Source: Actinomycetota bacterium
GTDB taxonomy: Bacteria > Actinomycetota > Actinomycetes > Streptosporangiales > Streptosporangiaceae
DNA: 36,834 nucleotides
Reading direction: 5' to 3'
NCBI GenBank assembly: GCA_003168255.1
Contig: PMSU01000114.1
Span: 1-36,834 of the forward strand
The notes beneath the pieces were generated by a model. The model saw only the letters and a program-made list of their open reading frames with translations, made no database searches and had not been told where the DNA came from. This document shows, piece after piece, positions 14,267 through 21,209 of this stretch. Both the position numbers and the translations under genes were made by a program. Each line of letters opens with the position of its first letter. The first letter of the stretch is position 1.

Positions 14267-15649
14267 TCAATGGTGGAGGTTAGTAAGAAAGGGCGTGCGC
14301 TTTGCGCACGGCGAGTGCTGGCGCCGGCGGGGGGCGTGAATAGCGCGGTCGGGGGGTGCGGCTTTCATGTCGTGCCGGGCTGCTTGCTCGCGTGCGTACG
14401 CCCGGAGCAGGGCGTTCATGGTGTACCTGTCGGGGCCGGCCGACTTGATCAGGCTCGCGCGTTCCAGTGAGCCGAGTGCGCGGCCGGCGATCTCCGGGGT
14501 CGTTCCGGTGAGAGCGGCGATCGCGTAGGGCTCGAGTTCGGTGCCGGGATGCAGGCCGGCCAGCCGGAAGGTGCGGGCGGCGGCGCTGTCTAGCTGACGG
14601 TAGGACCAGGAGAACGCTGCCCGGAGATCGGCGGCCGGGTCGGCCATGCCGGTAAACGCGTCCAGGCTCGGCTGGCGGGCCAGGTGTTCGGCGATGTGTT
14701 CCAGCGTCAGGTTCGGTCGCAGTTCCGCGCGGGCGGCGACGATGCACAGTGCTAGCGGCAGGTGTGCGCACGAGCCGATGATCTGGTCGGTGGCGTGCCG
14801 GTCAGCGGCGAGCCGGAGTGAACCGAGGCGTGTGGCCAGCAGTTGCCGGGCTTCGGTGCCGGTCAGGGTGTCGGTGAACAGCGGGCGGGCGGCTTCGATG
14901 GCGGTAAGGCTGGGGAGCTGGTTGCGGCTGGTGACGATGACCCGGCAGGCCGGGCTGCCGGGTAGCAGCGGGCGGACCTGGGCGGCGTCGCGTGCGTTGT
15001 CCAAGACGATGAGCGTTCTTTTCCTGGCTAGCAGACTGCGGTAGAGGCCCAGTTGTGCCTCGGCGGTCTCCGGGAGCCGGTCAGCGGGGACCCGCAATGC
15101 GTCCAGCAGCATCCAGGCGGCATCCGCGGGTGTCAGCGGTGTCTCGGAGGGCCCGAAGCCGTGCAGGTTGACGAACAGCTGGCCGTCGGGGAATCGCCCG
15201 GCGACCTGGTGCGCCCAGTGCACCGCGAGTGCGGTCTTCCCCGCGCCAGCGGTACCAGTGATCGCCGTGATGAGCGTCGCCGGGCCAGGTTCGTCGAGCA
15301 TGCGTGATAGGCCCTTCAGTTCGCCGGCCCGTCCGACGAAGGCGGGGCTGCGCGGCGGCAGGAGCCGCGGGATGAAGCCGGCCGCTCGGGGCCGTACAGT
15401 TCCGGTGGCATGTCCCAGGCGGTGCCCGGCGGCCGCGGTGAATTCCGCTCGCTGTGCGTCACGAAGACCCAGGGCATCGGCCAGGCGGCCGACCGAATCG
15501 GGGTACGGCCACCGGATCCGGCCGCATTCGAGGTTGCTGATGGCGCGGACGCTCAGCCCGGAACGTTCGGCGAGTTCTTGCTGTGTCAAACCTGATGATC
15601 TTCGAGCGGCGCGCAGTCGGCCCCCGAAACCCCCGGCCCCGTCATTCAT
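14267..15649 (-). CDS. XRE-HTH/NB-ARC regulator lacking its C-terminal repeats
   Basis: The 460-residue protein opens with an XRE helix-turn-helix ('LTQQELAERSGLSVRAISNL', 21-40). An NB-ARC ATPase follows: Walker A TGTAGAGKTA (131-140), Walker B TLIVLDNA (about 213-220), 'VIVTSRNQL' and the GLPLAL-like 'HLPLALCIVAAR'. The winged-helix part ends in 'YTMNALLRAYAREQAARHD', after which relatives carry several hundred residues of TPR repeats. Here a 35-residue unrelated tail ends at 14267, so the sensor part is lost and function is doubtful. ATG 15649 follows AGGAGG. It is divergent from the SARP-like gene; together they cover the functions that AfsR-type proteins combine in one chain. Confidence 0.8.
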   Translation of the reverse strand: MNDGAGGFGGRLRAARRSSGLTQQELAERSGLSVRAISNLECGRIRWPYPDSVGRLADALGLRDAQRAEFTAAAGHRLGHATGTVRPRAAGFIPRLLPPRSPAFVGRAGELKGLSRMLDEPGPATLITAITGTAGAGKTALAVHWAHQVAGRFPDGQLFVNLHGFGPSETPLTPADAAWMLLDALRVPADRLPETAEAQLGLYRSLLARKRTLIVLDNARDAAQVRPLLPGSPACRVIVTSRNQLPSLTAIEAARPLFTDTLTGTEARQLLATRLGSLRLAADRHATDQIIGSCAHLPLALCIVAARAELRPNLTLEHIAEHLARQPSLDAFTGMADPAADLRAAFSWSYRQLDSAAARTFRLAGLHPGTELEPYAIAALTGTTPEIAGRALGSLERASLIKSAGPDRYTMNALLRAYAREQAARHDMKAAPPDRAIHAPRRRQHSPCAKRTPFLTNLHH

Positions 15650-16058
15650 CCAACTTTCCCTCCTGCTGAAGGCCCTGTCGCAGCCAGGACGCGTGCGCTG
15701 TCCTGGCGTTCAGCCCGCACGGGGAACTTCAGCGGACGCGGGCGGCCGATCATGGGCACCGCGCCCTTGGGCGGCCGGGCCGTCACGCGTGGCCCGATGG
15801 TCCCCGCGGCGGAACTCCCGTTGCGCCATGCCGACCGCGGACCCTGGCAGCCCGGCCACATACGCATCACTATTCCCCCAAGAAACCAGAAACCCCGCTG
15901 GTCACCGCCCACAGGAAACTTTGCGAACGATCACCGGGGAGACGCTTACCTGTGTAGTTAGATCCTTTACCGTATGAGTGGTGTTTGCGTAACGTCCGAG
16001 TAGCGCGCTATGTCACAGCGTTACCTTGGCCTTGCGCACGGGGAATGAGGACGGGGCC
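15650..16058. promoter_or_regulatory. Divergent control region between the two regulators
   Basis: About 400 bases separate the divergent starts. The part from 15950 to 16025 is less GC-rich and holds GTAACG (15989-15994) and its complement CGTTAC (16019-16024), possibly regulator half-sites. No convincing -35/-10 pair can be fixed. Ribosome binding sites lie at both ends (AGGAGG near 15660, GAGGACGGGG before 16059). Confidence 0.35.
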
Positions 16059-16928
16059 ATGTGGATCGGTTTGTTAGGTTCTCTGCGTGTGCGGCATGAG
16101 GACGTCACCCTGGTGGTATCGGCGGGCAAGCACAGGTCGCTGCTTGCCGCACTGGTCACGTCCGCGGGCGACGTGGTGTCCTTCGACCAGCTAGCCGAGA
16201 TCGTGTGGGATGGGTCACCACCCGGCGGCTCGAGGGTTTCGCTCCGCAACTACGTCATGCGGATCAGGCAACTCCTCGGGCCCGAGGCCGGCGGCCGGAT
16301 CGTCACCGCGTTTCCCGGCTACCTCTTCGCGGCGCGCGAGGACGAGGTAGACCTGCTCGCCTTCGAGAAGCTGCGCCAGGACGGCCACGCCGCGGCCAGG
16401 GCGCAGGAGTGGGACCGGGCGTCCGAAGTCCTGGCCGAGGCGCTGCGTCTCTTCCGTGGCACCCCGCTGGCCGACATCCCCTCGCAGCGGTTGCGCGATG
16501 CCCATGTTCCCCATCTGGCGGAGGCGCGACTGCTCGCCCAGGAGGCCCGCATCGACTGCGACCTGCGCCTGGGCCGTTCCGGCCAGGTCACGCCGGAGAT
16601 TTTGGCGCTTGCCGCGAAGTTCCCGATGCGCGAACACCTGCAGGCACTGCTCATGCGAGCCCTGCACCAGCAGGGCCGCCAGGCCGACGCGCTCGCCGCC
16701 TACCTGAACACCCGCCAGACGATCGTCGAACAGCTTGGCATCGAGCCAGGCCGCGAGCTACGCGACATCCACCAGCAGATCCTCGCCGGCGTTCCGGACC
16801 CGCACATCTACCGCGATACCGGCACGTTACCAGCGCACCACCGGGCACCGGCAACCTGCTGGGGTACCCCGAACGGCACGGCCGCGTTCAATAGCGGCGC
16901 CTTCGCCGCCAGCGGCGACATCACGTGA
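16059..16928 (+). CDS. SARP/AfsR-like transcriptional activator (BTAD)
   Basis: The 289-residue protein has an OmpR-type winged helix at about 1-95 ('MWIGLLGSLRVRHEDVTLVV', 'WDGSPPGGSRVSLRNYVMRI', 'IVTAFPGYLF'). A bacterial transcriptional activation domain with TPR-like helices follows (about 100-250), including 'LRLGRSGQVTPEILALAAKF', 'HQQGRQADALAAYLNTRQTI' and 'GIEPGRELRDIHQQILAG'. This is the SARP architecture, usual for activators of secondary metabolism; no biosynthetic cluster is in the window. The final 35 residues are unstructured. ATG 16059 is preferred to 16026 because family similarity and a GAGGACGGGG ribosome binding site point to it. Confidence 0.85.
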   Translation: MWIGLLGSLRVRHEDVTLVVSAGKHRSLLAALVTSAGDVVSFDQLAEIVWDGSPPGGSRVSLRNYVMRIRQLLGPEAGGRIVTAFPGYLFAAREDEVDLLAFEKLRQDGHAAARAQEWDRASEVLAEALRLFRGTPLADIPSQRLRDAHVPHLAEARLLAQEARIDCDLRLGRSGQVTPEILALAAKFPMREHLQALLMRALHQQGRQADALAAYLNTRQTIVEQLGIEPGRELRDIHQQILAGVPDPHIYRDTGTLPAHHRAPATCWGTPNGTAAFNSGAFAASGDIT

Positions 16929-16986
16929 GCTGACCTGGTCCGCGCTTGATGTCAAAGATTTCTTTGGGGGTATTCATCTGACCGGA

Positions 16987-17330
16987 CTATGGCAGGTCGG
17001 CGGTACGCCATGGCCGGCGGGCTTCCGGCCGGTCCATGGTAGGCGGCTGCCCACGCTGGCCTGGTGGTATCGGCCGCCGGGCTTTCGGCTTCGACTTGGC
17101 GACCAGGGCACGGTAGCGGACCGGGTCGTGAGCGATGGCAAGTTCGAGCACGCGGTAAAAGAGCAGTCCCCGGCTGCGGGAGCAGCCGCGGTTGAACCGG
17201 AACACGAACTCGTTGAGATAGGCGGCCAGGTGCGCCTCATCGACCGCGCCTTGGTGGGGGCCCAGCAGCCAGCGCTTGGCCAGCGATGCCACCCGGTGCA
17301 CCGCGGGCAGCAGCTTGCCAGGGTCCTCGC
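16987..17330 (-). pseudogene. IS1595-family (ISXO2-like) transposase, C-terminal relic
   Basis: The frame reads LLPAVHRVASLAKRWLLGPH followed by 'LAAYLNEFVFRFNRGCSRSR' and 'LLFYRVLELAIAHDPVRY', ending in a Pro/Arg-rich tail PWRTADLP. This is the last third of an ISXO2-like DDE transposase, with its natural stop. The N-terminal zinc-binding and first catalytic parts are absent, and no clear terminal inverted repeat was found. It borders the last toxin cassette on the same strand and may have delivered or cut off the end of the cassette array. Confidence 0.75.
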
Positions 17331-17372
17331 CGCGGGCGCGGGCGGCCTGATGTCGTCTTCTATGGCAAAGCG

Positions 17373-17615
17373 TCACTCACCGTCGATTGATCGGAGTTGT
17401 CGCCGTCGCAGCACCTCCTCGTCATGCTTCTGCATCCACTGCGGGTCCGCTGCGTACAGGGCATCTGTGATGTCGGTCGAGTGGCAACCTAGTTCAGCAA
17501 GCTTCTTGAGGATTTCCGTCGCCGTCATGGGCTCGGAGGATCGCCAGTTGGGACCCTCGGGAGGGCTCACCGCAACCTGGTACTTGTCGCCGTAAATGAA
17601 GATGCTAATAGCCAC
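17373..17615 (-). CDS. Putative immunity protein of toxin cassette 4
   Basis: An 80-residue product from GTG 17615 reads 'ISIFIYGDKYQVAV' then 'PMTATEILKKLAELGCHSTD' and 'ADPQWMQKHDEEVLRRRQL'. I know no family. It is assigned as immunity protein from position: it starts 11 bases inside the end of the cassette 4 toxin frame, as expected for translational coupling, and three equivalent pairs precede it. No strong Shine-Dalgarno is visible. A much longer open frame (to 17882) reads antisense-like sequence over the toxin and is not used. Confidence 0.55.
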   Translation of the reverse strand: MAISIFIYGDKYQVAVSPPEGPNWRSSEPMTATEILKKLAELGCHSTDITDALYAADPQWMQKHDEEVLRRRQLRSIDGE

Positions 17616-17955
17616 CGGCGATCGGCCAATCTGTCTCACCGGGGAGAACGTCCGTGCTGTAGCCTGCGTACCCTCGCAAGATGTTCTGCTCCATGGCGTA
17701 GTTCGGGCTCGTGGCCATCGGATAGAAGGCGCGGCCAGGCTCGGGACCGACATCAACAACCGGTCGGGCCCCGGCCACCCAGCTCTCGATCTGCGCTCGG
17801 TTGTGCGCCAAGAGCTCTTCAGTGGTGTAGTTCTCGGGGTCCTCGACTCCGGAGTAATACACGTAGCCGTGCTCCTCGGCATACGGAATTACCCTCGAGC
17901 TCATGCCCTCGCCGATAGCGGCGGGGGTCAATCCCTCACTTGCGTCTTCTGCGGC
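17605..17955 (-). CDS. Orphan toxin cassette 4, no Hint domain
   Basis: The frame enters through the shared linker (NLAAEDA) and goes directly into 'SEGLTPAAIGEGMSSRVIPY', with no Hint domain. It continues with 'EEHGYVYYSGVEDPENYTTE' and 'PVVDVGPEPGRAFYPMATSP' and ends in 'NYAMEQNILRGYAGYSTDVL' plus a short tail: about 115 residues in all. The closing pattern (DxGP, SPNY, ME, GY) looks like a compact RHS toxin tip, but I cannot assign activity. There is no start codon, ribosome binding site or promoter of its own in the linker, so it is probably silent until joined to the RHS gene. Confidence 0.55.
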   Translation of the reverse strand, partial: AAEDASEGLTPAAIGEGMSSRVIPYAEEHGYVYYSGVEDPENYTTEELLAHNRAQIESWVAGARPVVDVGPEPGRAFYPMATSPNYAMEQNILRGYAGYSTDVLPGETDWPIAGGY

Positions 17956-17981
17956 TAAGTTTCGCGACTCCCGGCGGCGGT
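17942..17981. repeat. 40-bp cassette repeat R1
   Basis: Identical in sequence and orientation to 19419-19458. It contains the last codons and stop of the cassette 3 immunity gene and the first codons of the cassette 4 linker. The 13-base core CGTCTTCTGCGGC (17943-17955) recurs at all four cassette joints. Confidence 0.9.
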
Positions 17982-18587
17982 TATGTTGGCGATGATACGT
18001 GGGACCCAATCAATCCCACGTGCGGTCGCGAACTCTATCGCGGCGTTCTGCAACATGAGCGCATCGTCAGCCTTGCCCAGATGAGCTGCATACACGCCGG
18101 CGAGCTCAAGAGGACCCACGACGTTGAATGGTTGGAGTTTGAGACGGCGGAACTCGTTATCTGCCCGTGGATCTCGGAAGAGCTCAAGCGCGCTATCACG
18201 CACCCATATGTAGAACTCATCTGCGTCTCGAAATTTAAGTAGAAATCCATCCGCCATGCTCTCGCAAACGCGCTTCGTGTGCTCTCTGACCTCCTCGTCG
18301 TATGCACCTTTGGTAAGCCTCAGCCAGGCTACGGCAGGGACTCCTTCAGGACGAAGGTTAATAGCCGAGCAGCTGACCACCCATCTATCAGTCTTGGGAA
18401 GGACCTCGCTGATGCCAGCGATTCCAAGGTTGAAAACGATATCAAAGCCCCCAAGCCCAACTGGCCTGAAGCGTACCACCCGGACTAGCTCATCTTGACG
18501 GACGAAGTTTCGACCCGTTCTGGTGAAACCATGGTTCTGGACGAAGAGCTTCGCGGCGTCCGCCACCAGGTCCCTCAGTTCGACCAT
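17955..18587 (-). CDS. DUF4304-like immunity protein of toxin cassette 3
   Basis: The 210-residue protein begins MVELRDLVADAAKLFVQNHG and continues 'FTRTGRNFVRQDELVRVVRF', with 'GFDIVFNLGIAG' after it. This is the layout of DUF4304 proteins, several of which sit beside polymorphic toxins as immunity proteins. ATG 18587 lies five bases after the toxin stop at 18593-18595; there is no Shine-Dalgarno, so coupling to the toxin frame is likely. The C-terminal half has helical repeats ('VYAAHLGKADDALMLQNAAI'). The final residues AAGSRET and the stop fall in repeat R1. Confidence 0.7.
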   Translation of the reverse strand: MVELRDLVADAAKLFVQNHGFTRTGRNFVRQDELVRVVRFRPVGLGGFDIVFNLGIAGISEVLPKTDRWVVSCSAINLRPEGVPAVAWLRLTKGAYDEEVREHTKRVCESMADGFLLKFRDADEFYIWVRDSALELFRDPRADNEFRRLKLQPFNVVGPLELAGVYAAHLGKADDALMLQNAAIEFATARGIDWVPRIIANITAAGSRET

Positions 18588-18592
18588 TAACG

Positions 18593-19433
18593 TCACAGCA
18601 CTCTCGTGAATAGGAAGTTGCCTACCTGGTCCTGGGTGTACATCCATAGCTGGCCCGATCCCGGCGGTGCACCCATTGCGTTCTCGTACCCTTCAAGCTG
18701 ATTCCACCCTCGGACCAGATTCCCTGGCGTGGCTGGCTTCAGCTCAAGCGGGACATCCCCTGAGCCGTCGTTGAATACGCCATCCACCCGCAGGTTGCTA
18801 CCTTCTATTCCCTGCACCCCAGAATATCCGTTGCCCTCCTCGTTGAGCATATTACTGAAGGCGCTGTGGGCTTGCCGACCGCTTGCGGCTTGCGGGTTGT
18901 CGCCGCTCGTGGACGAGCACGCGTTATGAACCAGGACGTCCGAAGCGTCGGTGTCGATGTAGAAGTCATGATCGTCATTGCCAGGAATGTTCAGGTCCCA
19001 CATCCAGCCAGCCCGCTGGCGCGGCACCCATCCGCCGACGACGATCGCGTCATCACTCGCGCTCGGGGTCCGCAGATGAGTGCCGTACTTCAGGGCACTG
19101 GCCTTGACCCACCGGCCCCCGTGACCAACACCTGGCACCCAGAATGGGTGGCTGCTCGTCGTGTCGATGATCGACATTGTCTTCCCGGCCCTGATCTTGA
19201 GGTCATACAGATCGGTGTCGTGGTGCACCAAGACCGCAGTAACGGTCTCAGCCTGGGTCCTGCCCGTCTTCGTATTCGTCGCGAGAACCTTGTCACCGAT
19301 CTTAAGCTGGCTGATCGGGATCGCCTCGCCCGAAGCGAACAGGACCTTGGTGCTGGAGGCGAAACTTTGCCCGCCTACAGTGCAGCTGTCCTCGCCCTCC
19401 TCAGCCGCATCACCCGCAGCGTCTTCTGCGGCT
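18593..19433 (-). CDS. Orphan toxin cassette 3: Hint domain plus PD-(D/E)xK-type tip
   Basis: The frame is continuous from the linker AAEDA in repeat R2. A complete Hint domain follows (about 150 residues: SFASSTKVLFASGEAIPISQ, KIGDKVLATN, SSHPFWVPG, closing DVLVHN). The tip has 'NLRVDGVFNDGSGDVPLELK' and 'RGWNQLEGYENAMG'. Asp of RVDG, Glu and Lys of ELK and the later Gln form the active-site pattern of restriction-endonuclease-fold nucleases, so a DNase tip is likely. The first candidate start (TTG 19231) lies inside the Hint domain and has no ribosome binding site, so the module is probably not expressed alone. It matches the Hint of the full-length protein closely. Confidence 0.75.
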
Positions 19434-19458
19434 AAGTTTCGCGACTCCCGGCGGCGGT
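19419..19458. repeat. 40-bp cassette repeat R2
   Basis: Identical to R1 (17942-17981). Here it lies after the stop of the cassette 2 immunity gene, so the part that encodes AAGSRET-stop in R1 is non-coding, while the linker part begins cassette 3. Confidence 0.9.
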
Positions 19459-19462
19459 GAGC

Positions 19463-19888
19463 TTACATAAGCGAGTCGAGGCTTATATCGAATCCCGACA
19501 CATCGCTACATGGAACCGTCGGCCAAAGTTCGGTTACCGAGAGCCAAACAGCACGGACTACACTCCAGTCTCTCGTTTGACCCACCAGGGTAATCGTTAC
19601 CAGAAGATTTGTATCAGCGATACGCGCATCATCCGCACCCCCGAAGGATTTGACGGTGCTCTGAACGGACAGCTGATCGGAATGTATTTCAAGAAATACC
19701 GGCTCCTGCGGCGGCATGCAGGTGCCCGTTACTGCGGAGGTAATTTCACTTGCAACCCATCCATCACCGCTCTTCACTTTGCGTGTCCGTACATTATCCC
19801 CACTGCTAATGGCTCCCGAAAGCATCGCGAAAGCATTAGACGCATTCGCATCTTTCGCGTTACAAAAGAAGGTAATGATGAATGTCAC
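19463..19888 (-). CDS. Putative immunity protein of toxin cassette 2
   Basis: The 141-residue product begins at GTG 19888 (MTFIITFFCNAKDANASNAF) and includes 'VFLEIHSDQLSVQSTVKSFG' and 'TNLLVTITLVGQTRDWSVV', an alternation suggesting beta strands. No family is recognised. It follows the cassette 2 toxin by about 30 bases with an AAAGG before the start. Its DNA is clearly less GC-rich than the flanks, which suggests a separate origin from the RHS and Hint sequence. The role is inferred from position. Confidence 0.55.
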   Translation of the reverse strand: MTFIITFFCNAKDANASNAFAMLSGAISSGDNVRTRKVKSGDGWVASEITSAVTGTCMPPQEPVFLEIHSDQLSVQSTVKSFGGADDARIADTNLLVTITLVGQTRDWSVVRAVWLSVTELWPTVPCSDVSGFDISLDSLM

Positions 19889-19919
19889 CCTTTAATCCTA
19901 TCTCATCCCGCCGCCGATT

Positions 19920-20780
19920 CTAACTCCCGCCATATACTACCGCTATGTTCAGACCTTGATTCTCTTGGAGCCAGGCATCTTTTAGAGCCTGGAGACCACC
20001 GTAAGGGGAGCTCCCCATCTTAGTTTCCACATAACCGAGGACATTACCTTCGTCGTCAGTCACGCCCATGTCAAATATGCGAGGACCGTACGGCGTGTCG
20101 AAGGTCATTAGTGATCTGTCCTCACCATCAGTCACCACATTGCGCCCCATGGATCGCAGGAACCCGGCCACAGTATCACGGAAAGCATTACCTGAAGCCT
20201 CGTTAAGCTGCACCCCCGTGGGGCCCTCTAGGTCCGTAGCTGTACCGCTAGAATTGACTTCGAAGCGCGGACAATTGTGAACAAGTATAGCTGCGGCGAA
20301 TGTGTCGATGTAGAAGTCGTGGTCGCCACCGCCGGGGACGGTGAGGTCCCACATCCAGCCATCCCGCTGGGCCGGGATCCAGCCGCCAGCCACGACCGCG
20401 GTGCCGCTGCCGCCGGGGGCGCGGAGGTGAGTGCCGTATTTCAGGGCTCCTGCCTTGACCCACCGGCCGCCATGCCCCCCAGTGCCGGGTACCCAGAACA
20501 GGTGGCTGGTGGTGGTATCGATCACGGCTGTATTGCCGTGATCGCGGATCATCAGGTCATAAAGGTCGGTGTCATGATGCACGAGCACGGCGGTGACCGC
20601 CTCGGGCTGGGTCTTGCCGGTTTTCGTGTTCGTGGCGAGGACCTTGTCACCGGGCTTGAGCTGGCTGATCGGGACCGCCGCTCCGGAGGCGAGCAGCACC
20701 CTCGTCGCGGCGGTGAAGCTCATCCCGCCGCAGGACGCGGCAGCGTCCTCGGCAACACTGCTGCCGGCGTCTTCTGCGGC
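19920..20780 (-). CDS. Orphan toxin cassette 2: Hint domain plus PD-(D/E)xK-type tip
   Basis: The frame is open from the linker AAEDAGSSVAEDAAAS (20780) through a full Hint domain ('MSFTAATRVLLASGAAVPIS', 'LKPGDKVLATNTKTG', 'TSHLFWVPGTGGHGG', closing AAILVHN). The tip contains 'NAFRDTVAGFLRSMGRNVVT' and 'RIFDMGVTDDEGNVLGYVET' followed by KMG. Asp and the ETK triad fit a restriction-endonuclease-like nuclease. ATG 20723 is available inside the Hint but has only GGCGGG directly against it, so independent translation is doubtful. Hint DNA here is nearly interchangeable with that of the main gene. Confidence 0.75.
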   Translation of the reverse strand, partial: AAEDAGSSVAEDAAASCGGMSFTAATRVLLASGAAVPISQLKPGDKVLATNTKTGKTQPEAVTAVLVHHDTDLYDLMIRDHGNTAVIDTTTSHLFWVPGTGGHGGRWVKAGALKYGTHLRAPGGSGTAVVAGGWIPAQRDGWMWDLTVPGGGDHDFYIDTFAAAILVHNCPRFEVNSSGTATDLEGPTGVQLNEASGNAFRDTVAGFLRSMGRNVVTDGEDRSLMTFDTPYGPRIFDMGVTDDEGNVLGYVETKMGSSPYGGLQALKDAWLQENQGLNIAVVYGGS

Positions 20781-20798
20781 AAGTCGCGTAAGATGCGA

Positions 20799-21194
20799 TC
20801 ACGAGTCGGCACGCGAAATCACCTGCACCAGCAGCTCGCTCGGTTCCTCAGCGTCGTCAGCATATATCTCCACGCGGGCACGGGAACCATGAACCGGTAC
20901 TGTCATGCAGATTGATTTATCCGGATCATAAAACTTTAGCCGAGTGGCAGGCAGTTCAAGGCTGCCGCTGAATAGAAGGTTGCTAGCCGCTCCTAGATAG
21001 TCAGTAATGTCATCGGTGCACGTCACGGTGACTAGGCCGGATGCCGCACCCCTGACAGACACGTAGAGCGAGTCAGTGCCAGCGTGGACTCTTTGCTCGC
21101 GCGGATCCCAATCGTCATGCCGGTCCTTACTTCCGGGATCCGAGATTACTAGAAGACCGAAGGAAAACCGTGCTTCGAAGGCGCCGAGCTTCAT
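20799..21194 (-). CDS. Putative immunity protein of the RHS toxin
   Basis: The 131-residue protein starts MKLGAFEARFSFGLLVISDP and contains 'DRHDDWDPREQRVHAGTDSL' followed by 'YVSVRGAASGLVTVTC'. The layout (beta-rich, DW near the start, G-S-V strands) recalls ComJ/Nin-type nuclease inhibitors, but the likeness is weak. ATG 21194 follows GGAGG by seven bases and the RHS stop by 15 bases, the position expected of the cognate immunity gene. Its own stop is in frame with the cassette 2 linker immediately behind it. Confidence 0.65.
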   Translation of the reverse strand: MKLGAFEARFSFGLLVISDPGSKDRHDDWDPREQRVHAGTDSLYVSVRGAASGLVTVTCTDDITDYLGAASNLLFSGSLELPATRLKFYDPDKSICMTVPVHGSRARVEIYADDAEEPSELLVQVISRADS

Positions 21195-21209
21195 AAGTAC
21201 ACCTCCAAG

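Noticed and set aside
17616..17882. N-terminal extension of the cassette 4 immunity frame
   Set aside because: It overlaps the cassette 4 toxin in another frame and is Arg/Ser/Pro-rich shadow sequence; the protein-like part begins at GTG 17615.
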